A stretch of 64,000 nt of DNA from Paraburkholderia phenazinium (GCF_900141745.1 NZ_FSRM01000001.1:496001-560000), one strand, 5' to 3'; positions 35,242-44,434 are shown, counted from the first letter of the stretch. Notes: generated by a model from the sequence alone, not told the origin. Numbers and translations are program-made.

Positions 35242-35469
35242 ATGGCTACTCCTTTGCACCTTTGGTTGAAAGACGACGGCGGCGCGGACATCCGAGGATC
35301 CAGCGAAGTCCTCGGAAGGGAGGGAAGCATTGAAGTTCTAAGTCTGACGCACGGCATCCATACACCTTCGGATAGCCACACCGGAATGCTGATGGGCGCG
35401 CGTTCACATCATCCGCTGACAATCGAAAAGGAAATAGACCGTGCATCCATTTCGCACGCGTCACCCTGA
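35242..35469 (+). pseudogene. hcp: Truncated Hcp (type VI secretion tube protein)
   Basis: The 75-aa frame opens MATPLHLWLKDDGGADIRGS and continues EGSIEVLSLTHGIHTPSDSH, TGMLMGARSHHP and LTIEKEIDRAS, the N-terminal half of the Hcp family common in enterics and Burkholderia (about 160 aa full length). After EIDRAS the expected PYLYKAV segment and the rest of the beta-barrel are missing; the frame ends six codons later. Ribosome site and start are intact. Hcp rings are the inner tube and effector carrier of the type VI system; half a barrel should not assemble. No other tss gene is nearby, so it was an orphan hcp. Confidence 0.8.
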
Positions 35470-35524
35470 CCTGCCGGTGCCCGGTACCTCGATGCGCGCC
35501 TACGGCACGGTCGAAGTTCGATGA
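35441..35524 (+). pseudogene. C-terminal tail of a deleted gene (putative effector remnant)
   Basis: In the +1 frame relative to hcp, codons 35441-35521 read VHPFRTRHPDLPVPGTSMRA and then YGTVEVR, and stop with TGA overlapping the ATG of the next gene (CGATGA). The end of this peptide recurs before the second membrane-protein gene, as if each small gene once followed the end of a larger one. The parsimonious reading is a deletion joining hcp to the last codons of a lost downstream effector. Confidence 0.4.
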
Positions 35525-35817
35525 AACGGATAATCCTGCGTGTCGCATACGTCATCGCATTTATTGTTGCGTCGGTCTTCGGCGGTTTGTATTTGGGAAG
35601 GTTTGTCTTCCGAATGCCATTTTGGGTACCCGACTGGCTGTTTTACCCAGTTCAAGGCGCAGCGGAGACAATCGGCCTGATTCCGCCCGAGGACGGAGAA
35701 GATGCCGAAGCGATATGCGGCATCTTGGCACTGATAGCGTGTATTTCAGTGGTTGCGCTTACGTTGCGCCTTGCGTCGATCCTGATCGCGCGTCATGTCC
35801 GAAAACGGAGACCTTGA
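35521..35817 (+). CDS. Small two-helix membrane protein, immunity-like, copy 1
   Basis: Family not recognised. 98 aa: an N-terminal membrane helix (MKRIILRVAYVIAFIVASVF) with GGLYLGRFVF, a middle hydrophilic part with an acidic run (PPEDGEDAEA), a second helix (ICGILALIACISVVALTLRL) and a basic end (ARHVRKRRP). It is paralogous to the next gene. It follows the hcp remnant, and its ATG overlaps the stop of the effector-like tail (ATGA), the coupling typical of toxin-immunity pairs. Base composition is visibly less GC-rich than the flagellar genes on either side. Function as an inner-membrane immunity protein is inference from context only. Confidence 0.65.
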   Translation: MKRIILRVAYVIAFIVASVFGGLYLGRFVFRMPFWVPDWLFYPVQGAAETIGLIPPEDGEDAEAICGILALIACISVVALTLRLASILIARHVRKRRP

Positions 35818-35819
35818 AG

Positions 35820-35864
35820 TTATGTGTCCCGTTGCGCGCTCACGGCACAGTGGAATACCGATGA
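35820..35864 (+). repeat. Second copy of the effector-tail codons
   Basis: Codons just upstream of the second membrane gene read LCVPLRAHGTVEYR then TGA, matching LPVPGTSMRAYGTVEVR-TGA before the first gene. Both stops overlap the next ATG in the same way. This marks the 5' edge of a tandem duplication unit comprising tail plus small membrane gene. Confidence 0.55.
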
Positions 35865-36160
35865 AACGCTCAATCCTGCGTGCCACATACGCGGTTGCGC
35901 TTATCGCTGCTTCGCTCTACGGCGGTTGGTGGCTAGGCAAATTCATATCGTCGTTTCCATTCGAATTTCCGTTATGGCTTCTAGAGATGATTGAGGCAGG
36001 AATGCACGCCGCCGGAGCACCCGATCCACTCGACCCGGAAATCATCGAGATATTTGGCCTTATGACGCTGTTCGTTGCTTGCTGCATAGTCGTCGCAATC
36101 GCGCTCGGAATCGCTCTTTTCCTGTTGAGACGATATCTGAAAAAGCACCGTGCGTCGTGA
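35861..36160 (+). CDS. Small two-helix membrane protein, immunity-like, copy 2
   Basis: 99 aa, paralogue of the preceding gene: the same opening (MKRSILRATYAVALIAASLY), GGWWLGKFI, a hydrophobic middle (FPLWLLEMIEAG), an acidic stretch with PLDPEIIEI, a second helix (LMTLFVACCIVVAIALGIAL) and a basic end (RRYLKKHRAS). The two copies have diverged strongly outside the N-terminus, as seen in immunity arrays. A rho-independent terminator follows 8 bp after the stop, so hcp-remnant, copy 1 and copy 2 form one short transcription unit. No database family is claimed. Confidence 0.65.
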   Translation: MKRSILRATYAVALIAASLYGGWWLGKFISSFPFEFPLWLLEMIEAGMHAAGAPDPLDPEIIEIFGLMTLFVACCIVVAIALGIALFLLRRYLKKHRAS

Positions 36161-36167
36161 ATACAAG

Positions 36168-36192
36168 GCCGTGCAGAGATGCACGGCTTTTT
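36168..36192 (+). terminator. Intrinsic terminator after the small membrane genes
   Basis: GCCGTGCA (36168-36175), loop GAGA, TGCACGGC (36180-36187), then TTTTT. A perfect 8-bp stem with T-run. Confidence 0.88.
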
Positions 36193-36202
36193 ATTGCCCC
36201 AA

Positions 36203-36236
36203 ACAAAAAACGGGAGGCCGCCTAAGCGCCTCCCGC
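36203..36236 (-). terminator. Intrinsic terminator of flgKL
   Basis: In the leftward transcript CGGGAGGC (complement of 36228-36235) pairs with GCCTCCCG (complement of 36211-36218) and is followed by six T (complement of 36205-36210). It lies 32 bp past the flgL stop and back to back with the rightward terminator. Confidence 0.88.
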
Positions 36237-36267
36237 CTTTTACCGAATCGAATCCTTCGCCTACCGC

Positions 36268-37518
36268 TTACTGATTCAGATACTGGAACAACGACATCTG
36301 CTGAACCTGCACGAAAGCTTCCTGCGAGGCCTGCAGTGAGTACTGCGTCTGCGTGTACTTGCTGATAGTCGAAGGCATATCGATCGAAGTCAGGTCATCC
36401 AGCGAGTTCGTATTCGCCAGCGTCTGGTTCTGGTTCACAGCCTGCATCGCGGTAATCTGCTGCTCGCGGCCACCCACCGTCGCCTGTACCGACGTGACGT
36501 TGTTGATCGAGTTCTGCACCTGGCTCATCCCCGTTGCCAGCGTGTTCTGCAATGCCGCCAAAGCCGTCGTCGTATCCGCCGGCGTCTGCAGCGCCGTGAT
36601 CATGTTCTGGATCGTCGAGAAGATGTTCGTGCCGCCCTGCGCGGCCGGCACCTGCGTAGCCGGCGCCACGTTGAACGTGTCACCGTCCGCGGGCGTGCCG
36701 CTGATAACCACACTCTCGCCGCCCGTTCCCAGCGCGATTGCCGAGCCCGACGTGTAAGGCTGTGCCGTACCCGTCGTCGTTCCCGTACTGTTGGTGTCCG
36801 TCACCGTATAGGTGGTCACGCCGCCCGTTACCTGGAAAGCGATCGAGTAAGTGTCGCCGTCCGCCGACGTCGGTCCATTGCTCGTGCTGATCGTGCCGAG
36901 CACTCCCGTACCGGTGTTCGCGGACGATGCGTAGGCCACCGGTGTCGCCGTTTCCGGCGTCACGCTCAGGAAAACCGATGCACCCGTGTCGCCGGTCGCG
37001 ATCGACGTCGTCGACGAAATCTGCGCGCTCGACACCCCGTTGTCGCCGTTGTAGACCACTGCGCCCGCTGAATTCTGCGTGAACGGCTGCGTGGACGACT
37101 GGAAGCCGCCAAACAGATAGCCGCCCGATGGCGACGTCGTGTTCGAGAGCGTCACCAGCTGGTTGTTCAACTGCGTCAGCGTCGCGGCAATCCCGCTGCG
37201 ATCCGTATCGTTGAGCGTGCCACCGCCGGCGCTTTCCAACTGCGTATTCACGCTTTGCAGGGCCTGGATGACGCTCGACAACGTGGAGTCCTCCGACTCC
37301 AGCGAGGTCTGCGCCGAACTCTGGTTGGTCGAGTACTGCGACAGGGTCGCGCCCTGCATGCTCAACTGCACGGCCTGAGCTGCGCCAAGCGGATTGGACG
37401 CCGGAGTCGTAAGCGCCTGGCCGCTCGAGATTTCCGCGTACAGCTGGGACAGCTCGCTCTGCTGATTGTCCATCGCCTGGACATTCATGCCGAGATATTG
37501 GGAAGTAGAGATGCGCAT
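36268..37518 (-). CDS. flgL: Flagellar hook-filament junction protein FlgL (HAP3)
   Basis: Junction protein between hook and filament, 416 aa, longer than the about 300-aa minimal form. N-terminal helix MRISTSQYLGMNVQAMDNQQ and C-terminal DDLTSIDMPSTISKYTQTQY, SLQASQEAFVQVQQMSLFQY are the conserved coiled-coil ends. The centre (about residues 222-288) carries a beta-rich insert (GDTYSIAFQV, TTYTVTDTNS, VVISGTPADGDTFNVAP) that recurs in FlgK and FlgE of this window. It lies 11 bp after flgK under the sigma-28 promoter at 39587-39613. Confidence 0.95.
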   Translation of the reverse strand: MRISTSQYLGMNVQAMDNQQSELSQLYAEISSGQALTTPASNPLGAAQAVQLSMQGATLSQYSTNQSSAQTSLESEDSTLSSVIQALQSVNTQLESAGGGTLNDTDRSGIAATLTQLNNQLVTLSNTTSPSGGYLFGGFQSSTQPFTQNSAGAVVYNGDNGVSSAQISSTTSIATGDTGASVFLSVTPETATPVAYASSANTGTGVLGTISTSNGPTSADGDTYSIAFQVTGGVTTYTVTDTNSTGTTTGTAQPYTSGSAIALGTGGESVVISGTPADGDTFNVAPATQVPAAQGGTNIFSTIQNMITALQTPADTTTALAALQNTLATGMSQVQNSINNVTSVQATVGGREQQITAMQAVNQNQTLANTNSLDDLTSIDMPSTISKYTQTQYSLQASQEAFVQVQQMSLFQYLNQ

Positions 37519-37529
37519 CGTTCAACGCC

Positions 37530-39533
37530 TCACTGGAAGATGCCGAGAATGGTCTGGAACAGCGTGTCAGCGGTCTGAATGACCTTGCTGTTAGCCTGGT
37601 ACAGTTGCTGGTACTGCAACAGGTTCGCTGCTTCTTCGTTGATGTTCACACCGGATACCGACTGCTGCGCCGACGTAATCTGCGTCACGAGCGCCGTCTG
37701 CGTCGTATTCGAAGCGTTGACCTCATTGGTCGTGTTGCCGATCGTGTTGACGTAGCTCGCGTACGCGTCAGTCAGGGTAGTCGTGCCGCCGTTCAATACC
37801 TTTGCCGAAACGATATTCGACATCAGCGTGGCATTGCGGCCGTCGCTTTGCGCACCGACGTTCGACGCGATGGTAAAGGTGTCGAGGTCGCTCGGCGTGC
37901 CGCTCAACGTAACCGTGACGCCGTTCATCGAACCGCTGGGCGCCGGCGTGGTCGCGCTATTGATGGTCAGCGTCGCGCCGTCCGCCGGTGTGTACGGCAC
38001 CACCGTGGAGGTCGACGTAATGTTGACCGTGCTGGGCGGCGTCGTGCCGATGGTCACGACCGAACCCGCCGGAAAGCCGGTCAGGCCGCCCGATGCGGAG
38101 CTATAGGTCAGTGTGGTGGTGGAACTGGGCAGCGAATAACCGGCCGCAACCGTTCCTTCCGTAATCGTCGCTGTGCCGGCATTGCTCGAAGTGGCCGTGG
38201 CGAGCACCGGCGAGGCCGCGGCAATCGCGGAACCGCTGGTCGTCGCAAGCGCAAAGCTGTCGAGCGCGCCACTGGTCGGCGACACCGAGAACGAATCGCC
38301 CGCGTTCATCGTGCCGGTCATCGAGAAGTTCAGGCCGTCGATCGGATTCGCCAGGCTCGAAGCCGTGGCAACGGTCGAACCCGTCGAGTTGTCGGTCAGC
38401 GTATAGGTGGAACCGTTATACGAAAGCGTGTAGTTGCCGGTGGTCGGTTGCGTCGCGTCGACAAACGAAACGCTGAGAGACGCGCCGCCCGTGTTGTTCG
38501 CATTGGGTGTCGCTTGCGGCGCCGCGACCGAGAACAGTGGCCCCCCGGCCGTGCCGGACAGGTTGAGACCGAGTTCGTTCTGATTGTTGACCTGCGCCGC
38601 GAAACTGGTTGCGATCGCACCCAGTTGCGCCTCTGAAGGATCGAGCGTCTGCGTGCGGAACTGGATCAGACCGCCGAGCGTGCCACCTGCATTCTGCATG
38701 GTGGTATTCGACAGGTACTGGGTGGTCGCGGCAGTGGGCGTCGTACCGGCAGCGCCCAGGTAGGTAATCGAGTCCTCGGACGAATCCGACGGCGAGGGTG
38801 CAGTGCCCAGGTTGTAACTGGTCGACCCGGTGACCAGCGCCTGACCGCTCGGCAGGAATATGCTTTCACCGTTGGAATTCGACACCACCTGCACGCCGAC
38901 GAGCTGCGACAGGTTGGACACCGCCTCATCGCGCTGGTCGAGCAGCTGGTTAGGCGGCTGGCCGCCCGCGCTGGCAGCGGTGATCTCCTGATTGAGCGAA
39001 GCGATCTGCGCGGTGTAGGTGTTGATCTGCGACACCGTGGAGGACAACTGGGTGTTGACGCTCTGGCCCAACGCGTCGTACTCCTGACCGGCCTGGTTGA
39101 TCTCGCTTGCGAGCGTCTGTGCATCGCTGATGGCAGTGCCCCGCGTAGCGGAGCTCGCTGCGCCGTTTGCGACATTCTGCAAACCGGTGAAAAAGCTGGT
39201 GATCGCCGTCGAGATACCCGAGGTCGGGCTGCCGATCATGTTGTTCAGCTGCGCGAGCATCGTGTAGTTGGCGGTCAGCGAGCCGCTGCCCGACTGCGCG
39301 TTGTTCAGCTGGGTCGTCAGATACTGGCTGTACGCGCGCGTGACCGTCGAGGTGGCCACGCCCTGCGGAAGATAGCCGGAGCCGGTGTATTCACCGGAGC
39401 TTTCCGCATAGACGGGACTTTCGACGTCATAGCCGGGCGTCGTCGAATTGCTGATGTTCTCACTGGTTGTCGTCAACCCCCATTGGGCTGCGTTGAGTCC
39501 ACTGAGACCGATATTGATTAGGTTGCTGGACAT
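37530..39533 (-). CDS. flgK: Flagellar hook-filament junction protein FlgK (HAP1)
   Basis: First hook-associated protein, 667 aa. Conserved ends: NLINIGLSGLNAAQWGLTTT with SENISNSTTPGYDV, a variant of the rod/hook N-motif, and the C-terminal NEEAANLLQYQQLYQANSKV, IQTADTLFQTILGI. The helical domain contains LLDQRDEAVSNLSQLVGVQV. The middle has two Thr/Ser-rich beta domains, one (residues 367-419) similar to segments in FlgL and FlgE. Expressed late with flgL; a FliA promoter is present about 50 bp upstream. Confidence 0.96.
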   Translation of the reverse strand: MSSNLINIGLSGLNAAQWGLTTTSENISNSTTPGYDVESPVYAESSGEYTGSGYLPQGVATSTVTRAYSQYLTTQLNNAQSGSGSLTANYTMLAQLNNMIGSPTSGISTAITSFFTGLQNVANGAASSATRGTAISDAQTLASEINQAGQEYDALGQSVNTQLSSTVSQINTYTAQIASLNQEITAASAGGQPPNQLLDQRDEAVSNLSQLVGVQVVSNSNGESIFLPSGQALVTGSTSYNLGTAPSPSDSSEDSITYLGAAGTTPTAATTQYLSNTTMQNAGGTLGGLIQFRTQTLDPSEAQLGAIATSFAAQVNNQNELGLNLSGTAGGPLFSVAAPQATPNANNTGGASLSVSFVDATQPTTGNYTLSYNGSTYTLTDNSTGSTVATASSLANPIDGLNFSMTGTMNAGDSFSVSPTSGALDSFALATTSGSAIAAASPVLATATSSNAGTATITEGTVAAGYSLPSSTTTLTYSSASGGLTGFPAGSVVTIGTTPPSTVNITSTSTVVPYTPADGATLTINSATTPAPSGSMNGVTVTLSGTPSDLDTFTIASNVGAQSDGRNATLMSNIVSAKVLNGGTTTLTDAYASYVNTIGNTTNEVNASNTTQTALVTQITSAQQSVSGVNINEEAANLLQYQQLYQANSKVIQTADTLFQTILGIFQ

Positions 39534-39586
39534 GCGTCATCCTGAAGGGCTGGCAACGCGCCCACCGAGTTGCCAAGACTCTCTGT

Positions 39587-39613
39587 ATATCGGCGCACTG
39601 GCGACAAAATTGA
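39587..39613 (-). promoter_or_regulatory. Sigma-28 (FliA) promoter for flgKL
   Basis: Read leftwards: TCAATTTT (complement of 39606-39613), 11 bp, GCCGATAT (complement of 39587-39594). 6/8 and 7/8 matches to TAAAGTTT / GCCGATAA with the standard 11-bp spacer, ending about 50 bp before the flgK ATG. Confidence 0.65.
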
Positions 39614-39670
39614 GGGGGCAACCCGCATTAAAACGCGTACCGCGAGAAGCGCGGCGGCACGCGAGAAAAA

Positions 39671-40426
39671 TCAGGTTCGCACCAGCGAGCGACGCTTCAT
39701 TTCAAGCTGGGTAATCAACCGTTGCAACGTGTTCTCGGCGCTGCCCGGCAGCGCCACAAAGCGCATTCCGAGCTGGTAACGCTGGGTGCCGTTCGGCAGG
39801 TCTACGGCGCGAAACGACACGAGTTGCAGATCCACCGAGAGCTTGCCCGGCGCACCGAGGCTCAGCTCGCAATCTTCCAGCACACAGCCCATGGGCAGAT
39901 CCACCACGCGCGTGTCTGTGCTGCGCATGCCGACCCCGCCAAGCGACAGGTCATGCACTTCGAAACGGAAGCGCTCACCGTCGGGCAGCCGGCCCGTACA
40001 CGTGTAGGGGTCGAGCACCGGCGCGTCGACGCGGAAATACTCGCGACGCTGCACGTAAAACAGCACTTCGGGGAAGTCGGCTTCAAACGCCGGCCGTCCC
40101 TCGAAACTGCTCTCGCGCGGCGTTCCTGTGACGAATTCGACGCGCACGCCATCGGGTTGAGCGTGGAAGAGGCAGCGGGGCGCAGCGATCAGGCCGCGGT
40201 TCTGGTCGGCGAGCGCGCCCCAGTCGAAGGTAAACGTCCGGCTGGGCACGTTCACGTCGAGAATCCGCGTGACGAGCTGGCCGCCCTTGTATTGCGCGGT
40301 CAGAAAATCGCCGCGGTTGACCAGATTGCGTAACTGGACACCGATCTCGAGCGGATTGCGGCGACCGAAATCGTTGCCGGTCTCTGAAGAGCCGTCCGTC
40401 TGGCCATTCGTCTCAGTGGTATCCAT
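39671..40426 (-). CDS. ycgR: Flagellar brake protein YcgR (PilZ domain, c-di-GMP receptor)
   Basis: c-di-GMP-responsive motor brake, 251 aa with the ATG at 40426. The N-terminal YcgR domain (NPLEIGVQLRNLVNRGDFLT) is followed by the PilZ domain with both c-di-GMP motifs, RREYFR (the RxxxR element) and DLSLGGVGM (D/NxSxxG). The frame is open further upstream; an ATG at 40513 lies only about 18 bp after the predicted sigma-28 transcript start and would add 29 residues, so the start is uncertain. Late expression via FliA agrees with its enteric counterpart. Confidence 0.93.
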   Translation of the reverse strand: MDTTETNGQTDGSSETGNDFGRRNPLEIGVQLRNLVNRGDFLTAQYKGGQLVTRILDVNVPSRTFTFDWGALADQNRGLIAAPRCLFHAQPDGVRVEFVTGTPRESSFEGRPAFEADFPEVLFYVQRREYFRVDAPVLDPYTCTGRLPDGERFRFEVHDLSLGGVGMRSTDTRVVDLPMGCVLEDCELSLGAPGKLSVDLQLVSFRAVDLPNGTQRYQLGMRFVALPGSAENTLQRLITQLEMKRRSLVRT

Positions 40427-40538
40427 GGGCTTGCCGATATGCGGGTTCGTACGTGCCCGTGCCCGAGGTCCAGTGCCGGGGCCCGTGACACGTGCGTTGA
40501 CCGGGAGAAACATGACCCCGGTATTAAGGTCTGACTGA

Positions 40539-40565
40539 ATAGCGGCAGTCTGGACCCAAAGTTTA
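40539..40565 (-). promoter_or_regulatory. Sigma-28 (FliA) promoter for ycgR
   Basis: Read leftwards: TAAACTTT (complement of 40558-40565), 11 bp, GCCGCTAT (complement of 40539-40546). 7/8 and 6/8 matches to the FliA consensus with standard spacing. It is the only clear element in the gene-free stretch 40427-40800, the rest of which shows nothing recognisable. Confidence 0.65.
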
Positions 40566-40800
40566 GGGTAACCGAGGGAAATATTTGGCGCAAACGTTAA
40601 ACCGGTCACGTCCCACCCCCTTTAGCCACCCGCATCGCCCCGCATGCAGTTCGCATCAATCCGCAAGATCCACCGTGCGGTTCGGCCGGCGGCACTCGCG
40701 TACCGGCCGGCCCCACCGTCTTGTTTTGCGACATGGCCCCGTCGCCCTGCATTTCATCCTGCTTGTTACTTTCCAAAGCCGCCTGAACCGCTCAGGCCGC

Positions 40801-41727
40801 TCAGCTCATCCGGCTCATGATCGACATCAGTTTCTTCGCGTAATGCGGATCGGTCGCGTACCCCGCGCGCTGCATGCCGACGGCAAAACCCGCTGCGTCA
40901 TGCGAGCCGTTCAGCACCTGCGCATAGCGCGGATTGCCCTTGAGCATTTGCGCATAGTCGGCCATCGCTTCGTCATACGAGTCGTAAGAGCGGAATTTTT
41001 CGACGACGCGCTCCGGCCGGCCGTTGCGGTATTCGGTCGTGACGGTGGACACGGTCTTGCCGGTCCAGTCCTTGGTCGCCTTGATGCCGAATACGTTGTG
41101 GCTGGTCTCGCCGTTCGCCTTCAGGATCTCGCGCTTGCCCCAGCCCGATTCAAGCGCCGCCTGGCCGATGATGAAACGCGCCGGCACGCCCGTGGTTTCG
41201 CTCGCGGCCTGCGCGGAGGCAGCAAGCTTGTCGACGAACGCGTCGACGTTGGTCGTGCCGTCACCGCGCAGCGGCGGCGTCAACGCGCTGTTGCGCGAAT
41301 AACCGACGCCGCTCGCCAGCGACCCGTTTGCCTGCGCATTGCCGTACGCCTTGGCTAGCGCGTTCAGCGCGGCGCTATTGCCTTCGCCGGCTTCGCCCGT
41401 CTGCATGCCCGAGTTGTTCATCAACTGCTTGAGCATCGCGTCGGCCACGCCGATGCCCTTGTTCGACATCTGTTGCGCCATCTGCTCGTCCATCATCGAG
41501 GTGAACTGGGCGCCGTCGCGCGAGTCGAGCGGACCGTCCTGCGGCGTCGCATCGCGCATGCTTTTGAGCATCATCGTGATGAAGGTCGCGTCGAACTGCT
41601 TGGCGGCCATCTGGACACCCTGCTGCGGCGATGCGGCGGCCTTGGCGCGCAGGCCGTCGAACCCCTGGACGTCGAGCGCAAAGCGCTGCGTCAGATCGGG
41701 CGTTCCTGAGGTGGAATCCATCGTCAT
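40801..41727 (-). CDS. flgJ: Peptidoglycan hydrolase/rod-capping protein FlgJ
   Basis: Dual-function rod cap and muramidase, 308 aa. The N-terminal rod-cap domain (AAKQFDATFITMMLKSMRDA; SNKGIGVADAMLKQLMNN) is joined by a flexible linker to a glucosaminidase-type domain (FVDKLAASAQAASETTGVPA, RFIIGQAALESGWGKREIL with the catalytic Glu, HNVFGIKATKDWTGKTVSTV). It makes the hole in the cell wall for the rod. AAGGAG precedes the ATG at 41727; 9 bp separate it from flgI. Confidence 0.96.
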   Translation of the reverse strand: MTMDSTSGTPDLTQRFALDVQGFDGLRAKAAASPQQGVQMAAKQFDATFITMMLKSMRDATPQDGPLDSRDGAQFTSMMDEQMAQQMSNKGIGVADAMLKQLMNNSGMQTGEAGEGNSAALNALAKAYGNAQANGSLASGVGYSRNSALTPPLRGDGTTNVDAFVDKLAASAQAASETTGVPARFIIGQAALESGWGKREILKANGETSHNVFGIKATKDWTGKTVSTVTTEYRNGRPERVVEKFRSYDSYDEAMADYAQMLKGNPRYAQVLNGSHDAAGFAVGMQRAGYATDPHYAKKLMSIMSRMS

Positions 41728-41736
41728 GGCGGCTCC

Positions 41737-42906
41737 TTAGATGATTTCAAGTTCGGCGCGCAAGGCCCCTGCTGCCTTCATCGCCTGCAGGATCGACATC
41801 AGATCGGCGGGTGTCGCACCCAGCGCGTTGAGCGCCTTTACGACATCGGCCAGATTGGCGCCGGCTTTGACGTATTTCAGCGCGCCGTCGTCCTGCTTCA
41901 ACTGGATCTGGGACTGCTGGGCAACCACCGTGCGGCCATTCGAGAATGCGCCTGGCTGGCTGACCACGGGTTGTGTGTTGACCACCACCGAGAGATTGCC
42001 GTGTGCGACGGCGCAATTCTCGAGCGTCACCATCTGGTTCATCACGATCGAACCAGTGCGCGCATTCAGCACGACCTTCGCAGCGCCCGCCGCCGGCTTC
42101 ACATCGAGGTCCTCGAGTTGCGCCATGAACGAGACCTGCTGGGCCGGATCGGCCGGAGCGCGCAACTGGATCGTGCGGCCATCGAGCGGTGTGGCGGTGC
42201 CCTGGCCAAACGCGTTGTTGACCGCCGACACGATGCGCTGGTTGGTGTCGTAATCCATGTCGTTCAGCTCGAGCTGCATGGTGCCGTCCTGCGTGATGCT
42301 GGTCTGCACCGCGCGCTCGACGATCCCGCCGGCGGCGATGCGTCCCGCTGCGAGCTGGTTCACCTGCACGCGGCTGCCGTTCGCGCTGGCGCCCGCGCCG
42401 CCCACCGCCAGGTTGCCCTGGGCAAGCGCATAGACGGAGCCGTCAGCGCCCTTCATCGGCGTGAGCAGCAGCGTGCCGCCGCGCAGGCTCTTGGCGTTAC
42501 CGAGCGACGATACCGTCACGTCGATCGCCTCGCCCGGCCGGGCGAACGGCGGCAGCACCGCCGTCACCATCACCGCGGCGACGTTCTTCAACTGGATGCT
42601 GGTCAGTGCCGAGGTGCTGCTGTTCGACGAACCGGCCGACTGGTTGTTGATCGAGATGCCGAGGTTCGCGAGCATGTTCGCGAGCGTTTGCGTCGTGAAA
42701 GGAGTCTGGGTGGTCTGGTCGCCCGTACCGTCGAGACCTACGACGAGGCCGTAGCCGATCAGCGGGTTGTCGCGCACGCCCTGGATCGCGACCAGATCCT
42801 TCAGCCGTTCGGCGTGGGCCGCGGGTGTGACAGGCGGCAGTGCTCCGCACGCGAGCGCGAACACCAGACAGGCATGGCCAAAACGGCGGAGAGGTCCGAG
42901 TTTCAT
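41737..42906 (-). CDS. flgI: Flagellar P-ring protein FlgI
   Basis: Periplasmic ring around the rod, 389 aa from the ATG at 42906 (a GTG at 42915 overlapping the flgH stop is also possible). Signal peptide at about residues 1-32 ([19 protein letters not shown]), then [60 protein letters not shown] and the C-terminal [20 protein letters not shown], all canonical. The ring needs the chaperone FlgA (48792-50357). Confidence 0.96.
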   Translation of the reverse strand: MKLGPLRRFGHACLVFALACGALPPVTPAAHAERLKDLVAIQGVRDNPLIGYGLVVGLDGTGDQTTQTPFTTQTLANMLANLGISINNQSAGSSNSSTSALTSIQLKNVAAVMVTAVLPPFARPGEAIDVTVSSLGNAKSLRGGTLLLTPMKGADGSVYALAQGNLAVGGAGASANGSRVQVNQLAAGRIAAGGIVERAVQTSITQDGTMQLELNDMDYDTNQRIVSAVNNAFGQGTATPLDGRTIQLRAPADPAQQVSFMAQLEDLDVKPAAGAAKVVLNARTGSIVMNQMVTLENCAVAHGNLSVVVNTQPVVSQPGAFSNGRTVVAQQSQIQLKQDDGALKYVKAGANLADVVKALNALGATPADLMSILQAMKAAGALRAELEII

Positions 42907-42908
42907 GA

Positions 42909-43613
42909 TCACCACGGCGCCACGTTAAGGAAGAAGCGTTGTAGCCAACCCATGGTCTCTGCCTCGTCGATATAGCCCTTCGCCGAGTATTCGATCTTGG
43001 CGTCTGCCACCTGGGTCGAGTACACGGCATTCAGGCCGGAAATCGTATTCGGGTTGACCACGCCTGAGAAACGCACGAACTCGTTACCCTGGTTGATGAG
43101 CATCTGCTTTTCGCCGCTCACCTGGAGGTTGCCGTTGGGCAGCACATTGGTCACCGTGACGGTGATCACGCCGCTAAAAGTGTTCGAGGCGTTCGCGCCG
43201 CCGGTCCCCGAGAACGTATTGCCGCCCTGGGCACTGAGATTGGCCTTGCCGAACAGACCGGCGAGAAAACTGGCGCTCGTGGTCGAGAACTGGGTGGTCG
43301 AACTGCGGTTGGTGTTCGCGCCCGAGGACTTAGTTGCGTTGATGTTTTCCTGAATGACGATGGTCAGGATGTCGCCAATATTGCGCGGCCGCTGGTCTTC
43401 GAAAAGCGGCCGTCCGGCGTAGCCCGGATTGAAAATCGAACCCGGCGACTGCGTGTGCGGCGGCACCGGCGGCACCGCGGTCATCGGCTGCTGCACGATG
43501 GGCTGCTTCGGTATCTGCGCGCAGCCGGCCAGCGCCAGTGCAAGCACGCTGGCAGTAGCGACGAACGCGCTGCGCGCGTCGCTCTTGACCGGTTTGAGAT
43601 TGGATTGCGACAT
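42909..43613 (-). CDS. flgH: Flagellar L-ring lipoprotein FlgH
   Basis: Outer-membrane ring lipoprotein, 234 aa. Type II signal with lipobox ([13 protein letters not shown], Cys at about 31). Mature motifs: [79 protein letters not shown] and the end [13 protein letters not shown]. Stop and flgI start are a few bases apart. Confidence 0.96.
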   Translation of the reverse strand: MSQSNLKPVKSDARSAFVATASVLALALAGCAQIPKQPIVQQPMTAVPPVPPHTQSPGSIFNPGYAGRPLFEDQRPRNIGDILTIVIQENINATKSSGANTNRSSTTQFSTTSASFLAGLFGKANLSAQGGNTFSGTGGANASNTFSGVITVTVTNVLPNGNLQVSGEKQMLINQGNEFVRFSGVVNPNTISGLNAVYSTQVADAKIEYSAKGYIDEAETMGWLQRFFLNVAPW

Positions 43614-43645
43614 CGTATTTGCCTACCGCCTCTGGTTCCGAACCC

Positions 43646-44434
43646 TTAAATCGACATCTGCGACAGGGTCTGCAACATCTGATCGGACGTGGTGACCGCC
43701 TTGCTGTTGATTTCGTACGCGCGCTGGGTCTGGATCATGTTGACCAGTTCCTGCACGACGTTCACGTTCGACGTTTCGACATAACCCTGTTCCAGCGAAC
43801 CCGAACCGTTCGAACCCGGCGCGCTGATGTTCGGCGTACCCGAGGAACTGGTTTCCGAAAACAGGTTTTCGCCTTGCGCGTCGAGACCGGCCGGGTTGAT
43901 GAAGGTGGCGAGCTGCATGGTGCCGATCTGCGTCGAGTTCGAGCTGTTGGGCTGCGTGATCGACACCGAACCGTCGCTGCCGATCGTGAGCGAGGTCGCG
44001 GTCACCGGCACCGTGATCGCCGGAATGACCGGATAGCCGCTCGAGGTCACCAGCTGGCCCTGCGCATTGGTCTGGAACGAGCCGTCGCGGGTATAGGCGG
44101 TCGTGCCGTCCGGCATCTGCACCTGGAAGAAACCGTTGCCGTTGATCGCCACGTCCTTCGAGTTGCCCGTTTGCTGCAGGTTGCCCTGCGTGTACAGACG
44201 TTCGGTCGCGACCTGCTGCACGCCGGTGCCGAGCTGGATGCCCGAGGGCACCTGGGTCTGCTGGGTCGAGTCGGCGCCCGGCTGACGCACGGTCTGATAA
44301 AGCAGATCTTCGAACACGGCGCGCGAGCCCTTGAAGCCATTGGTGCTGACGTTGGCAAGGTTGTTCGAGATCACGTCCATCTGGGACTGCTGCGCATTCA
44401 TGCCGGTCGCAGCGATATAAAGTGAGCGGTTCAC
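43646..44434 (-). CDS. flgG: Flagellar distal rod protein FlgG
   Basis: Distal rod subunit, 262 aa, exactly the family size. N-terminal [20 protein letters not shown] and the rod motif [20 protein letters not shown]; middle [21 protein letters not shown]-terminal [32 protein letters not shown]. Part of the flgBCDEFGHIJ operon, 40 bp after flgF. Confidence 0.97.
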   Translation of the reverse strand: MNRSLYIAATGMNAQQSQMDVISNNLANVSTNGFKGSRAVFEDLLYQTVRQPGADSTQQTQVPSGIQLGTGVQQVATERLYTQGNLQQTGNSKDVAINGNGFFQVQMPDGTTAYTRDGSFQTNAQGQLVTSSGYPVIPAITVPVTATSLTIGSDGSVSITQPNSSNSTQIGTMQLATFINPAGLDAQGENLFSETSSSGTPNISAPGSNGSGSLEQGYVETSNVNVVQELVNMIQTQRAYEINSKAVTTSDQMLQTLSQMSI

